Positions 20,501-28,852 of a stretch of DNA of 64,000 nucleotides are shown piece after piece. Made by a program: the position numbers and the translations under genes. The DNA comes from Undibacterium sp. CCC3.4 (GTDB taxonomy: Bacteria; Pseudomonadota; Gammaproteobacteria; Burkholderiales; Burkholderiaceae_D), in the NCBI RefSeq assembly GCF_034347425.1, contig NZ_CP133779.1:4030001-4094000 (forward strand), read 5' to 3'. Position 1 is the first letter of the stretch; each line of letters begins with the position of its first letter. The notes beneath the pieces are model-generated. The model did not search any database. It saw only the letters and a program-made list of their open reading frames with translations, and had not been told where the DNA came from.

Positions 20501-22853
20501 CCAATTCTTCGGCTTGGCTGGCTTTGGCTTGTGCCGCTGTCGCTGCTTGTTTTTGCAGTTCAGCATGCTCTTGCACTTTTTCTAAACGTTGCTGTTCTGC
20601 TTGTATCATCGCCAGGCGTGCGGAGCGTGCGGCGATTTCTTGCTCTTTGCGCGCTTGCAATACTTGCATATGTTGGCGATCGGCATGGGCACGGGCGATC
20701 ACTTCGCCAGCCGCGGCTTGCTGCGCTTCCAGTTTTTCTTGCGCAGCGGCGGCAGCTTGTTTATCAGCCTGGTTCAAGACTTGCTCGGCACGAGTTTGTT
20801 CTAGTGCTTGCAAGCCCTTCAAAACGGCCAAGTTAGCATTTTCTATTTGCAGCGCCGTATGGATTTCAGCTTGTTGCAAAGCTTGTTTTTCAGCTGCCGC
20901 TGCTTGCTCTGATGCTACTCTGCTGGCGCGCTCTGCTTGCTCTCTGGCTACAGCATGACTGGCCAGCTCTTGCTCGGCACATTGTTTCGCTTCAGCTTCG
21001 CGTTGTGCTGCCTGTTCCGCCGCCAACTTGGCTTCGGCACTTTTCAACATATCGGCCACGGCTTGCGCGCGACGCTGTTCAACTTCCAACTTTTGATCGA
21101 GTAGGGCCATAGCTTTTACCTCATCTTGTGCGCTTTGCTGAGCGACGCGCAGTAATTCAGTGACATCCCTGCTCTTCTTGACCGTGGCAGCGGCCATACG
21201 TTGTTGCAGGTCGGCTTGTTCCATGGCTTGTTCCAACGTGATTTTTTCAGCCAAGTATTCGGTTTCTTGTGCCATACGTGCAGCTTGTTCGGCCGCAGCT
21301 TGCATCTGCATCAATTCGGCATGCGCTTGATCGGCCTTGGCGCGCGCTTCTGTTTGCTCCAGCATACCGCGTTCAGCCTGTAATTTTTTCTCCAAGGCAT
21401 CAGCCGCATGCTGTTCGGCATCGGCCCGCAGTTGCTCAATATGCAGCAACTCACGCGCACTGTCGGCCTTGCGGCCCGATGCCAGATTGGCACGTTGGAG
21501 TAATTCAGCCTGGAAGGCACTGGCACTCAAAGCTTGCTGTTGAGCATCCGCTTGTTCGCGTGCCGCTTCAACAGCTACGCGTTCGATTTCAATTCTTTCT
21601 TTCGCCAATTGCGCCGCACGGTGCTCTTCGGCAGCACGACGACGTGCGATCTCGGTCGCTTCCGTTTCAGCGACGCGGCGCGCGCGCGCTTCTTCCGAGG
21701 CCTCGACTTCGGCGGCCATGCGCGTGCGCGCTTGCGCATCAGCATGTTGCTCATTTTCTATACGGCTCATCGCACTCGATTGCAACTCGCGTTCGGTACG
21801 GATGCGCGCTTCGGTGACTTCACGGATTTTATCTTCGGCTTCGCGGCGCGCTTGCGCCGTCGCTGCGGCAATCAATTCTGCCTGTTCACGTTTGCTGGCA
21901 GCAGCATGCAATTCTTGTTCGGCTTGCATGCGCAATTGAATCGATTCAGCCGCACGGCGTTCCGATTCCATCCGCGCTTGCGCCATGGCGTCTTGCTCTT
22001 GCTCAAGAGCCACGCGGGTCAGGGCATCTTCGCGCGCCCGTGCTTCCAGCGGTGCGCGATTGATCGCATATTCGAGCGCCATGACATCGGCTTGCTCGCG
22101 TTCTTTATTCGATTGCAGCGTATCGGTGCGCATTTTGACCAACAGTTCGGAGGTCACGCGCGCTTCACGTTCGCGTTTTTCCCGTTCCCGTGCCAGCTCA
22201 GCCACACGGGCGTCGGCGCGGGCGCGCTCGACTGCTTGTTGTCGCGCACCTTCGGAGGCCGCCACGCGTTCGGCTGCCCAACTACGTGCCACTTCGGTTT
22301 GTTTGCTTAATTTGTTGACGTCGTCTTTGGCCTTGGCGCTGATTTCCGTTTCCGCCTTGAATTGCAGTTCTGCGCGAATGCGCGCTTCCTGTTCCAATTT
22401 TTGCCGTTGCTCAGATTGATCACGCGCCCGGCTTTCCATTTGTGCACGTTCTTGCAAATCGCGCGCTTCTTGTTCGTTGGCCGCGATGCGCGCGGCACTC
22501 GCGGCTTGCGATTGCCGCTCGGCCATCAGACGTTGCTGGCTGCTGGCTGCACTTTGCTGTTCAAGCAATAATTTTTTCTGTGCCAGTTCGGCCGCTTCGG
22601 CTTCTACCTCGGCCCGTGTTTCGGCTAAGGCACGCGCCTGCGTTTCGGCTTGAAGGCGGCTTTCAGAAGCCACCGTGGCACGCGCCTCGGCTTCGACGCG
22701 GGCGATGGCTTCGCGGATACCTTTAATGTCTATGCGCGAATTGCGTTCGAGGGCATCAGGAGTACTCGTCAAATCTTCCTTTTGATCGAGATGACGATCC
22801 AGGGAAAAGTTTCCCAGAGAAAATTTATTCAACAGTGTCTGATTGCTGTCCAT
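17517..22853 (-). CDS. Giant coiled-coil protein with C-terminal membrane anchor
   Basis: This 1778-residue protein is not one I recognise. Residues 1-45 are non-repetitive (MDSNQTLLNKFSLGNFSLDR at the start). From about residue 45 to 1690 it is almost uninterrupted predicted alpha-helical coiled coil built of Ala, Gln, Glu, Arg and Leu, with no proline breaks that I can see. Parts of it fall into roughly 18-residue units (for example RDLQERAQMESRARDQSE). A membrane segment follows at about 1696-1722 (VLAGLLMCAGLIGAAGFANF), then a 55-residue Pro/Ala-rich tail. It is expected to be cytoplasmic and anchored by its C-terminus, with a cytoskeletal, polarity or scaffold role possible but unproven. 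It is divergent from upp. Confidence 0.85.
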   Translation of the reverse strand: MDSNQTLLNKFSLGNFSLDRHLDQKEDLTSTPDALERNSRIDIKGIREAIARVEAEARATVASESRLQAETQARALAETRAEVEAEAAELAQKKLLLEQQSAASSQQRLMAERQSQAASAARIAANEQEARDLQERAQMESRARDQSEQRQKLEQEARIRAELQFKAETEISAKAKDDVNKLSKQTEVARSWAAERVAASEGARQQAVERARADARVAELAREREKREREARVTSELLVKMRTDTLQSNKEREQADVMALEYAINRAPLEARAREDALTRVALEQEQDAMAQARMESERRAAESIQLRMQAEQELHAAASKREQAELIAAATAQARREAEDKIREVTEARIRTERELQSSAMSRIENEQHADAQARTRMAAEVEASEEARARRVAETEATEIARRRAAEEHRAAQLAKERIEIERVAVEAAREQADAQQQALSASAFQAELLQRANLASGRKADSARELLHIEQLRADAEQHAADALEKKLQAERGMLEQTEARAKADQAHAELMQMQAAAEQAARMAQETEYLAEKITLEQAMEQADLQQRMAAATVKKSRDVTELLRVAQQSAQDEVKAMALLDQKLEVEQRRAQAVADMLKSAEAKLAAEQAAQREAEAKQCAEQELASHAVAREQAERASRVASEQAAAAEKQALQQAEIHTALQIENANLAVLKGLQALEQTRAEQVLNQADKQAAAAAQEKLEAQQAAAGEVIARAHADRQHMQVLQARKEQEIAARSARLAMIQAEQQRLEKVQEHAELQKQAATAAQAKASQAEELGKTLKLRAQSEQEALTAIQEKLQAEKKLTAELQAKAKSEQAQRDQHLARLEAEQALRTASELKLAEEKKLCAQHEEQAKVEQFAAEAAAARVKAAAQLTRLGQEKAQSQQQAAAALEQQARLEAAAARAAKLAAVAAAEQLAAETISHAATQAAAQAAQQQATAAAARAQAEQAAEHTAQASLAAELALQTQAQAYADSQHKAHELLVEKNRRLAELHEVMQQRCAKEDALLAATTAQLSSEQSAQYDVEQGLRAASEAQQYAAANAHAEQVARLAAQATLASQQALHQELAAHADAQKLMAEITQCCLQQEQQLHAAQQERLHAEQALSAMLNEKQAAELAAAQAAQARCAAEQEQVSLLYAREQSDTATRLAFEELNTAEKTWLASAAEETLIKRQTSAALEEKTALLQVASAAEQARLDLEQQLTAELHTKIAAEQSQQQALAARLCAERAAQQLASDRAAQEQAAASAVEQQRASELSMFTVSLQHAEAQHLAAQAMADKLREAESLAALEQQRADLELATLATLEHKAAAEQAALQQAQQREQAERAYLQAAEIRAQAEQDANVAMQLRLQTETEAMDLAKLHAAAQIQAATLAQEQANELMSLQQLEIDKADLAQREIAAMQAKQQSEQRSMELTQLSLQAINDKMDAEMLIITASEARLHIEAELTQQSQLRAEQVLAANAIEQEKIAVEQELSAAAAQQTEQARLAIAEMQARIVVEQELAVVEAQRYATEQKLAGELAARLQQEQELMQVLALQEEQEAAFADRLLARRANYAAAKAALEQAQIAAQALSEEEAEQQAVLMQAQQQAQQASRQRQVDFEQQQQQLAAAAAAARAQYEIERAQAEHSAQELMQTLRQNQQHSAEWREQAQHMLAQSSVECDLELLQQEAKQQLDRFRLRLRPSVLAGLLMCAGLIGAAGFANFGAALPFTSAFAAPTAPLSTPAAAPRVDSTMQFSYQLAAPLAPQAPADVHAVVTPAVQLAFAAN

Positions 22854-23069
22854 GTGCTACTCCTGATAATTGAGCCGTTCACCGGCACCACTGGCCTGGT
22901 GGCGCCGGAACTTCTTATCTTCGATTATCGAGCACAGCGAACACAAACAAAGCCGCGAGCAAAGCGGGAAATACCGTTCAATTCTGCTTCTACTGCACAG
23001 AAGTTTTTCCCGCCAAGCAAAGGAGCAACGTAAAATAGCATTCACGTCAAAATTAGCCGGAGAAATATC

Positions 23070-23702
23070 TTGAACGAGTTAGTTACCGAAATCAAACATC
23101 CTTTGGTGCAGCACAAACTGTCTTTAATGCGCAGCAAAGATACGCCTACCGACAATTTCCGTCGTCTGCTGCGTGAGATCAGCCAAATGCTGGCCTATGA
23201 AGTGACGCGCGATTTGCCGATCACGTTTACGCGGATTGAAACGCCGATTCAAGTCATCGATGCCCCTACCATCAGCGGCAAGAAGTTATGTGTGATTTCG
23301 GTACTGCGCGCCGGTAACGGCATTCTGGATGGCATGCTCGATCTGTTGCCCAACGCGCGCGTCGGCCATATCGGCTTGTACCGCGACCCGGTCACGCTGG
23401 AACCGGTCGAATACTATTACAAGGTGCCGGAAGATATCGCCGAGCGCTTGGTGATTGTGGTCGATCCTATGCTGGCAACTGGTAATTCGGCAGCTGCGGC
23501 AATCACGCGCCTGAAAGCCGGCGGTGCCGTCAGCATCAAGTTTGTGTGCCTGCTGGCCGCCCCGGAAGGCATTAAGGTGATGCAAGAGACGCACCCCGAT
23601 GTGCCTATCATTACGGCCTCGATCGACCAGTGCCTCAATGAGCATGGCTATATTGTGCCCGGTCTCGGCGACGCCGGTGACCGTATTTTCGGTACTAAAT
23701 AA
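23070..23702 (+). CDS. upp: Uracil phosphoribosyltransferase
   Basis: Upp salvages uracil to UMP using PRPP. The 210-residue protein shows the family start ([15 protein letters not shown]), [12 protein letters not shown], the PRPP loop [15 protein letters not shown] and the uracil-binding end [20 protein letters not shown]. The start is TTG at 23070, supported by GGAGA seven bases upstream; no ATG fits. It stands alone and is followed by two tandem copies of the MITE-like element. Confidence 0.97.
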   Translation: MNELVTEIKHPLVQHKLSLMRSKDTPTDNFRRLLREISQMLAYEVTRDLPITFTRIETPIQVIDAPTISGKKLCVISVLRAGNGILDGMLDLLPNARVGHIGLYRDPVTLEPVEYYYKVPEDIAERLVIVVDPMLATGNSAAAAITRLKAGGAVSIKFVCLLAAPEGIKVMQETHPDVPIITASIDQCLNEHGYIVPGLGDAGDRIFGTK

Positions 23703-23739
23703 ACAATTTATACGCGATACAATAAGGCTGTGGCAACAA

Positions 23740-23999
23740 GAGGCTGTCGCAAAAGCCTGATGGAATCTTTTTACATCTGAAACACCGCATACCTCGTCAT
23801 TCCCGCATGCTGCAACCTCGTCATTCCCGCATGCTTTTGGCGGGAACCCAGTGTCGTTTTCAGCGCTGAAAACACGATCATATCTGGCATTTTCAGTTAA
23901 CCACGAACGCCGCTGGGTTCCTGCTAAAAGCGCGCAGGAATGACGTGGCCACCAGTTGGGGTAATGATACCGACTCACTACCCTTTTGCGACAGCCTCT
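23740..23999. mobile_element. 260-bp MITE-like element, copy 2
   Basis: It has the same terminal repeats as the copy at 17262. It is 22 bp longer because the stretch beginning CCTCGTCATTCCCGCATGC is duplicated in tandem. It lies 37 bp after upp and directly abuts copy 3, with two bases between them. Confidence 0.9.
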
Positions 24000-24001
24000 G
24001 A

Positions 24002-24238
24002 AGAGGCTGTCGCAAAAGCCTGATGGACGTTTTTTACATCTGAAACACCGCATACCTCGTCATTCCCGCATGCTTTTGGCGGGAACCCAGCGTCGTTTTT
24101 TACACTGAAAATGCCACAATTTCTGGCATTTTCAGTTAACCACGAACGCCGCTGGGTTCCTGCTAAAAGCGCGCAGGAATGACGTGGCCACCAGTTGGGG
24201 TAATGATACCGACTCACTACCCTTTTGCGACAGCCTCT
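24002..24238. mobile_element. 237-bp MITE-like element, copy 3
   Basis: This copy is nearly identical to copy 2 without the 22-bp duplication, in the same orientation. With copy 2 it fills most of the 23703-24296 gap between upp and the helicase gene. No gene is present in that gap; small frames inside it come from the repeat. Confidence 0.9.
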
Positions 24239-24248
24239 GAAGGCCGGG

Positions 24249-24277
24249 GTTTCAAACCCTAGTCAGATTTTTGATGA
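24249..24277. repeat. 29-bp repeat shared with 57177-57205
   Basis: GTTTCAAACCCTAGTCAGAT plus nine more bases here are identical to the reverse complement of 57177-57205. AGGCCGG precedes both copies with one changed base. The copy here lies directly before the end of the helicase gene. Confidence 0.7.
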
Positions 24278-24296
24278 AAATTGCCGCAGCCTTGCT

Positions 24297-25538
24297 TTAC
24301 TTAGCAGCACCAGCAGCGAGCGCGCGTAACTTATCCTTTTTACTCGGACGCCGCCCCTTGACGCCACCGTTGGCATCGAGCACGGCCGGTGCCAACGCTA
24401 TCTCGGTGGCAGCGAAGCCATCTACGCTTTCCATTTCCAGGCGCAAGCCGTGGCGTTTTTGAATCAATTCAAAGTGGGCGGCATGATCAGCACTCACGAA
24501 ACTCACGGCTACCCCACTACGCCCGGCGCGGCCAGTACGACCGATGCGGTGCGTGTAATCATCGGCGGAACGCGGCAAGTCGTAATTCACCACTACCGGC
24601 AAATCACTGATATCGATGCCACGTGCGGCGACATCGGTGGCGATGACGACGCGTAAACGCGAGGCCTTGAAATCGGCCAAGACTTGGGTACGCTTGCCTT
24701 GGCTCAATTCTCCATGAAACGGTTCGGCCGCGATATGCAAACGGCGCAGCTTGACGGCAACCAATTCGGCAGCATACTTCGTTGCAACAAACACCAGCAC
24801 ACGCTTCCAGCCTTCGGCCCGAATCAAATGGCGTAGTAATTGCGTGCGCTGCGGCGCATCGACAGCAATCGCGCGCTCGCTAATATCAGGTGCGCTGACA
24901 TCTTCGGCAGCGATGCTTATGCGCGTCGGCACTTGGCAAATGCGCGTGGCCAGTTGCTCGACATTGGCTGGGAAGGTGGCGGAAAACAGCAAAGTCTGGC
25001 GACGCGCCGGCAGCAAAGCCAAAATCTGCGCCAACTCGTCGGCAAAGCCGAGTTCCAGCAAACGATCGGCCTCATCGAGCACTAAACTGCGCACCTGACT
25101 CAAGCTCAGAGCATTGTGCTGTACCAAGTCTAACAAACGCCCGGGCGTGGCGACGACGATATCTGCCCCACCGCGCAAATGCAGCATTTGCGGGTTGAGC
25201 GAGACGCCGCCGAACAAAACCGCCAGCTTGGCAGCCGCTTGCAAAGCGCGCGCCAATTGCTCGATACTGGCGCCGACTTGCGCCGCCAATTCGCGCGTCG
25301 GCACCAGAATCAGCAGTTGCACCGCGCGCGGACGCGCCGGGGATTGCAAGTTTTGCAATAATGGTGCGCAAAAAGCCAAGGTTTTACCGGAACCGGTCTG
25401 GGCTTGGGCAATCACGTCCTGCCCTTGCAAAATCAAGGGAATGGCGGCGCTTTGTATCGGCGTCGGCGCGGTAAACTGCTGCGCGCTGAGCGCAGCGAGC
25501 AGCGCGGGCGTCAAGCCCAAGGTAGCAAAGGACATCAT
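24297..25538 (-). CDS. rhlE: DEAD-box RNA helicase, RhlE type
   Basis: This 413-residue ATP-dependent RNA helicase has the Q motif (FTAPTPIQSAAIPLILQGQD), Walker A AQTGSGKT at about residues 46-53, PTRELAAQ, VLDEADRLLELGF, SATFP, and motif VI HRIGRTGRAG. The C-terminal extension is short and basic (KGRRPSKKDKLRALAAGAAK), as in RhlE-type enzymes of ribosome assembly and RNA decay. Two adjacent ATG codons are possible starts (25538 or 25535). It is divergent from the SNF2 helicase gene. Confidence 0.93.
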   Translation of the reverse strand: MMSFATLGLTPALLAALSAQQFTAPTPIQSAAIPLILQGQDVIAQAQTGSGKTLAFCAPLLQNLQSPARPRAVQLLILVPTRELAAQVGASIEQLARALQAAAKLAVLFGGVSLNPQMLHLRGGADIVVATPGRLLDLVQHNALSLSQVRSLVLDEADRLLELGFADELAQILALLPARRQTLLFSATFPANVEQLATRICQVPTRISIAAEDVSAPDISERAIAVDAPQRTQLLRHLIRAEGWKRVLVFVATKYAAELVAVKLRRLHIAAEPFHGELSQGKRTQVLADFKASRLRVVIATDVAARGIDISDLPVVVNYDLPRSADDYTHRIGRTGRAGRSGVAVSFVSADHAAHFELIQKRHGLRLEMESVDGFAATEIALAPAVLDANGGVKGRRPSKKDKLRALAAGAAK

Positions 25539-25723
25539 AGTTTTCGAAAATCACGGAGGTCGCACTATACCACCGTCGGCCGCTGCTCGGTCCCTCGTTT
25601 GTGCGGCTTTACAGGCAAAACTGCCGCCACCGCAGCGCAGTGAGTTCATCACACATGGACGCGCCGGCTTGCCGCTGTCAGAATACCAGCTTTCCACCAC
25701 CGTTTTGGTCCCCGCCTGCGCGC

Positions 25724-28156
25724 ATGCTTCTGCTACCACCTATCCGCTTCCAGCCACGTCTGACCTTGCGCACACTCACGCGCGGCGACGGCGTGTTGGG
25801 CTTGCGCCCGGTCGGCTTGTTCGGCCCGCGGGGCGGCAATGTCAGCATTGCCGAACTCGAATGGATTTACCACGGTGCTGGGACTGGGCAAGGCGAATGG
25901 CGTGGCCCAGCCGATCAGGTGGATCCGGCTGATGCGGCAGTGCAATCCTGGCGCGACTTGGCGGCCGAAATCGAAGCCCTGGCTTGCATGGAGGATGCCG
26001 GCATGCACCGTTTGCCCGCATCGGCGCTGCAATGGCGCGCCGATGAACTGGCCGAGCCGCACAGCGCCCGCTGGTCCTTGCTGCTGGAAGCAAGTTTCGG
26101 TGATTTTTGGACGGAACAATTACCCCTGTTACAGGCGCGCGGCTGGCAAATCGTCATCGCCCCCGGTTTCGCGCATGAAAGCGTACCGGTCGAGCGCTGG
26201 CATTTGCTGATCGAACAAAGCAACGGCGAAGTCTACGGCAAAGTGCCGGCTACAGCCTTAGCCCGCCAGCGCCCACGCCGTCTGGGCGAACTCAAGCGCG
26301 GCGGTCGTTCCGGCTGGTGGATGCTGAGTCTGGGCATGGAGATCGATGGCGAAGCGCACGATTTGGTGGCCCCACTGGCTGGCCTGCTACAAAGCGACCG
26401 GCGTTGGCTACGCCGTGCACAAGTGGCCGCCATCGATGATCAAGAAAGAATTTCTTTAAGGCTACCCGGTGGCCGACGCGTCGATGCCGCTGCCGCGCTG
26501 CTCAAACCCGTCATCGCCGCCCTGCTCGATCTGCTCACCGATACGCGCCGCCCGGCCGGCCCACTGCACGTGAGCAGTTGGGATGCGGCACGCCTGGAAG
26601 ACTTGTGCGCGCAATTGGCCAACACCACGCGCAGCGGCGTGTGGCAAATCAGCCGCGACGCCAATGTGACGGCCTTGGCGCAGCGCCTGCGTCTGGCTGG
26701 TGCGGCGACACCGGTGGCGGCACCGGAAGGTTTGGCCATCAGCTTGCGCCCATATCAATTACATGGCTTAGCTTGGTTGCAGTATCTGCGCACGCATGGC
26801 TTGGGCGGCATCTTGGCCGATGAAATGGGGTTGGGAAAAACTGCGCAAGTACTGGCGCATATCCTGCTCGAACAGCAAGCCGGCCGCCTCGATCAACCGG
26901 CTTTGGTGGTACTGCCGACCTCGCTGGTATTCAATTGGCAAGCCGAAGCGCGGCGCATGACGCCGAGCCTGCGCGTTTTGGCCTTGCATGGCCCGGAGCG
27001 CGCCGCCGACTTCAGCCGCATGGGGCAATACGACATCGTCTTGACCACCTATCCCTTGGTGTGGCGCGACCTCGATGCCTTGGCGCGCCAGCCGTTTCAT
27101 TTACTGATACTCGACGAAGCCCAGACTGTCAAAAATGCTGCCGCGCGCAGCGCCGGTGCGATACGCCGGTTGCAAGCGCGCCACCGCCTGTGCATGACCG
27201 GCACGCCGATGGAAAACCACCTCGGTGAACTCTGGAGTCAATTCGATTTCCTCATGCCCGGCTGGCTAGGGGATGCGCGCAGCTTTTCCCGGCTGTGGCG
27301 TAAGCCGATCGAAGAACAGGCCGAAACGGCACGGGCGCAATTATTGGCGCAACGGGTACGCCCCTTCATATTGCGCAGACGCAAAGAAGACGTGGCGACC
27401 GACATACCGCAACGCAACGACATCATCCAATTCCTGCAATTAGAAGGGCAACAGCGTTCCTTGTATGAAAGCGTACGCGTGGCCGCCGACCGTCAGGTCA
27501 AGCGCGCCTTGGAACGCAGCGGCTTCACCGGCGCGCGCATCCGCATCATGAATGCCCTGCTCAAGTTGCGCCAAGTCTGCTGCGACCCCCTGCTACTGAA
27601 AGGCGAAGCCGCCGCGGCCGGCATAGAACGCGCGAAGATGACCATGCTGTGCGATATGCTGCCGGCGCTGCTGCTGGAGGGGCGGCGCGTATTAGTTTTT
27701 TCACAATTTACCGAAATGCTCGATTTGATCGCCAGCGAACTCGCTGCGCGCCAGCTCGGCCACCTCATGCTCACCGGCAAAGTCGCGGCGACACAGCGCG
27801 CCGGCATCGTTGCAGCATTTCAAAACGGCGAAACAGCGATTTTTCTGGTCAGCCTCAAAGCCGGCGGCACCGGCCTCAATCTGACCGCCGCCGACACGGT
27901 GATTCTGGTCGATCCATGGTGGAATCCGGCGGTGGAAGAACAGGCCATTGCTCGCGCTCACAGAATTGGCCAAACCAAACCGGTGTTTGTCTACAAGCTC
28001 GTGGTCGCCGGCAGTATCGAAGAGCGCATGTTGGAACTGCAAGCGCGCAAAGCGCTGCTGAGCGAAAGCGTGCTGGGCACAGATGCGGCCGTATCAGAGA
28101 AATTCAGTGCCGCCGAGTTGGCGGCCTTGATGGCACCGCTGAGGGAGCGTAGCTGA
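25724..28156 (+). CDS. SNF2-family DEAD/DEAH helicase
   Basis: This is a SWI2/SNF2-type DNA translocase of about 810 residues. It has an N-terminal region of about 380 residues typical of bacterial SNF2 proteins, then Walker A ADEMGLGKTAQVL, LILDEAQTVKN, TGTPMENHLGELWSQFDFL, and the C-terminal helicase half with GGTGLNLTAADTVILVDPWW and AHRIGQTKPV. Such proteins are thought to remodel protein-DNA or RNA polymerase complexes. The start is uncertain: the frame opens at GTG 25601, but ATG 25724 begins the conserved part (RFQPRLTLRTLTRGDGVLGL). No clear ribosome site is visible. Confidence 0.88.
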   Translation: MLLLPPIRFQPRLTLRTLTRGDGVLGLRPVGLFGPRGGNVSIAELEWIYHGAGTGQGEWRGPADQVDPADAAVQSWRDLAAEIEALACMEDAGMHRLPASALQWRADELAEPHSARWSLLLEASFGDFWTEQLPLLQARGWQIVIAPGFAHESVPVERWHLLIEQSNGEVYGKVPATALARQRPRRLGELKRGGRSGWWMLSLGMEIDGEAHDLVAPLAGLLQSDRRWLRRAQVAAIDDQERISLRLPGGRRVDAAAALLKPVIAALLDLLTDTRRPAGPLHVSSWDAARLEDLCAQLANTTRSGVWQISRDANVTALAQRLRLAGAATPVAAPEGLAISLRPYQLHGLAWLQYLRTHGLGGILADEMGLGKTAQVLAHILLEQQAGRLDQPALVVLPTSLVFNWQAEARRMTPSLRVLALHGPERAADFSRMGQYDIVLTTYPLVWRDLDALARQPFHLLILDEAQTVKNAAARSAGAIRRLQARHRLCMTGTPMENHLGELWSQFDFLMPGWLGDARSFSRLWRKPIEEQAETARAQLLAQRVRPFILRRRKEDVATDIPQRNDIIQFLQLEGQQRSLYESVRVAADRQVKRALERSGFTGARIRIMNALLKLRQVCCDPLLLKGEAAAAGIERAKMTMLCDMLPALLLEGRRVLVFSQFTEMLDLIASELAARQLGHLMLTGKVAATQRAGIVAAFQNGETAIFLVSLKAGGTGLNLTAADTVILVDPWWNPAVEEQAIARAHRIGQTKPVFVYKLVVAGSIEERMLELQARKALLSESVLGTDAAVSEKFSAAELAALMAPLRERS

Positions 28157-28169
28157 GTGGGGTTTTTTA

Positions 28170-28487
28170 TTATGCGCCGCGCTTGGCACGTTCAAGCAAG
28201 GATGGCGTGACATCCCGGCGCGCATGATCGACGGCCAAGATGCGCAACACGCTACCGTCCAGAACATAGAACAGGCGGAATGGAAAGCGCTGTAAAGACC
28301 AGGTGCGCAGCGCAATTCCTGTCAGCAGACAGGCAAAGCGTAGAGAGCCCGCACCAGGATGCTCAGTGAGAAAGCGACAAGCGTCACGAAAACGCGCTGC
28401 GACAGCGGGCGACGCGTGTTTGACGTAGTAATGGGCCACATCTTTGACTTGCGATCTGGCAAAAGGCGTAATTTCGAGGCGAATCAA
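28170..28487 (-). CDS. ParE/RelE-type toxin
   Basis: This 105-residue protein of the RelE/ParE superfamily has the sheet-helix features EITPFARSQVKDVAHYYV, RFPFRLFYVLDGSVLRILAV and DHARR near the end. It begins at TTG 28487, with no ribosome site and no better start in frame. The partner-like antitoxin gene is upstream but separated by 109 bp of repeat-derived sequence, whereas such pairs normally touch or overlap. The native start of this gene may have been lost. Confidence 0.75.
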   Translation of the reverse strand: MIRLEITPFARSQVKDVAHYYVKHASPAVAARFRDACRFLTEHPGAGSLRFACLLTGIALRTWSLQRFPFRLFYVLDGSVLRILAVDHARRDVTPSLLERAKRGA

Positions 28488-28596
28488 GGCGGCTGGTACT
28501 GTTAGGAAAACGCGAATTTAATTAATTTTTCGCCAAAACAACTTCGTAACGCGTCGATTTACAATCGATCTGCGCTTCCCTAAATCCGACAGGCTC
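28488..28596. repeat. Repeat-derived spacer between antitoxin and toxin
   Basis: Read leftward, this spacer begins at the antitoxin stop with TAGGAGCCTGTCGGATTTAG, a variant of the end of the 69/100-bp element. It continues with GGAAGCGCAGAT, which resembles the terminal repeat of the element at 53786-53950. The other end has no matching inverted repeat, so it looks like a decayed or chimeric copy. Confidence 0.55.
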
Positions 28597-28788
28597 CTAG
28601 GAAACAATCGCGTCGAGTTCGGCAAAAAACACCTCGTCCAGCGGAAGCGCCGGACCGCTGGACATTCCTTCCAGCACCAAGGCCAAGACGCGGCTATCTT
28701 CCTCGTTCCGTGGGCCTTCACTCGCCGGCACCTTAGGAAGATGAGCGAGTTCGAGCGTATCAATGGTGGTGAGATTAAATGCTTGCAT
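28597..28788 (-). CDS. ParD-like antitoxin, possibly shortened
   Basis: This 63-residue acidic protein has a ParD/antitoxin-like C-terminal half (LVLEGMSSGPALPLDEVFFA, then ELDAIVS), upstream of a ParE-like toxin gene. Its stop codon TAG is formed with the first bases of a repeat element, so its tail may have been cut short. A promoter with TATAAT lies immediately before the ATG, which implies a leaderless message. The family call is tentative because the protein is short. Confidence 0.55.
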   Translation of the reverse strand: MQAFNLTTIDTLELAHLPKVPASEGPRNEEDSRVLALVLEGMSSGPALPLDEVFFAELDAIVS

Positions 28789-28794
28789 GACTCA

Positions 28795-28822
28795 ATTATA
28801 CGAGCAAGCGCTGGAAAATCAA
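28795..28822 (-). promoter_or_regulatory. Promoter of the antitoxin gene
   Basis: On the minus strand, TTGATT (28822-28817) and TATAAT (28800-28795) are separated by 16 bp. TATAAT ends only six bases before the ATG, so transcription should begin at or next to the start codon. Confidence 0.6.
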
Positions 28823-28852
28823 GTAAAAACAGACGCGACCGTGTGCCTGCCC

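Noticed and set aside
23286..24217. Small frames sharing YHYPNWWPRHSCALLAGTQR in the repeat copies
   Set aside because: They come from the MITE-like repeats, change with repeat boundaries, and lack ribosome sites. They are often annotated as hypothetical proteins but are not supported here.
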